Shown here: positions 30,692-30,839 of the stretch, one piece after another
Position numbering within the stretch: position 1 is the first letter of the stretch
Layout: every line of letters begins with the position of its first letter
Source: JARRON01 sp037383845
GTDB lineage: Bacteria; Pseudomonadota; Gammaproteobacteria; Steroidobacterales; XN24
Direction: 5' to 3'
Assembly: GCA_037383845.1 (NCBI GenBank)
Contig: JARRON010000030.1
Coordinates: 1-30,839 of the forward strand
DNA length: 30,839 bases
Notes under the pieces: model-generated
What the model saw: the letters and a program-made list of their open reading frames with translations, nothing else
What the model was told of the DNA's origin: nothing
Database searches by the model: none
Made by a program: the position numbers and the translations under genes

Positions 30692-30839
30692 GTGAGCATC
30701 AAATCCGATCGCTGGATCCGCCGCATGGTGGACACCGCGGGCATGATCGATCCCTTCGAGCCCGGCCAGGTTCGCCAGGTGGACGGCCGGAAGGTCGTCA
30801 GCTTCGGCACGTCAAGCTACGGCTACGACGTGCGCTGTT
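30692..30839 (+). CDS. dcd: dCTP deaminase, 5' part (runs off the window)
   Basis: The frame from GTG 30692, immediately after the apbC stop, gives 49 residues. SIKSDRWIRRM, MIDPFEPGQVR and FGTSSYGYDVRC are the well-conserved N-terminal blocks of dCTP deaminase, which makes dUTP from dCTP for thymidylate synthesis. The catalytic centre lies beyond the window. The gene order with apbC supports the call. Confidence 0.93.
   Translation, partial: MSIKSDRWIRRMVDTAGMIDPFEPGQVRQVDGRKVVSFGTSSYGYDVRC

Noticed and set aside
1..30839. tRNA genes, CRISPR arrays, insertion sequences and attachment sites
   Set aside because: No tRNA T-arm consensus with cloverleaf, no regularly spaced repeats, no transposase- or integrase-like frames and no flanking direct repeats were found by eye.

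Overview
The window reads as chromosomal DNA of a high-GC gammaproteobacterium. Two things point there: the block dcd, apbC, metG, rnfABCDGE, nth in the order familiar from Pseudomonas and other Gammaproteobacteria, and a homodimeric-type AceE with a lipoyl-bearing Lpd. Chromatiales/Ectothiorhodospiraceae-like bacteria would fit, but the genus is a guess. Nothing looks phage-borne or plasmid-borne, and I see no IS element, tRNA, rRNA or CRISPR array.

Region 1 (1-6363, + strand): the last 18 codons of an unidentified gene, then the pyruvate dehydrogenase operon aceE-aceF-lpd. The first lipoyl domain of aceF carries what looks like a ~59-nt internal deletion. It throws the well-initiated 5' part of the gene out of frame with the rest. 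The downstream part keeps one intact lipoyl domain, the subunit-binding domain and the catalytic domain.

Region 2 (6364-13073, mixed strands): an accessory stretch of small lipoprotein, secreted and membrane proteins, a berberine-bridge-type FAD oxidoreductase, a possible 55-residue zinc-ribbon protein, a double-TM2 protein and a PsiE-family protein. Its best feature is a cyclic-di-GMP-I (GEMM) riboswitch aptamer at about 10040-10140. A promoter-like pair precedes it and a candidate terminator follows, all upstream of a secreted protein of unknown function.

Region 3 (13074-22533, - strand, read right to left): rnfA-B-C-D-G-E-nth, a tightly overlapping operon for the Rnf ion-translocating ferredoxin:NAD+ oxidoreductase plus endonuclease III. 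It runs on into a DUF1841 gene, a DUF692 (MNIO)/DUF2063 pair without a visible precursor peptide, a GT4 glycosyltransferase and a DUF3465 gene.

Region 4 (22563-30839): metG, then a compact three-gene unit read leftward: a HEAT-repeat/Ser-Thr kinase fusion and two PilT/PilU-type ATPases. It lies between metG and the apbC-dcd pair, which are usually direct neighbours. This unit is the best candidate for an under-described system, a kinase linked to pilus-retraction-type motors. The orphan MNIO pair and the riboswitch-controlled secreted protein are the next best.
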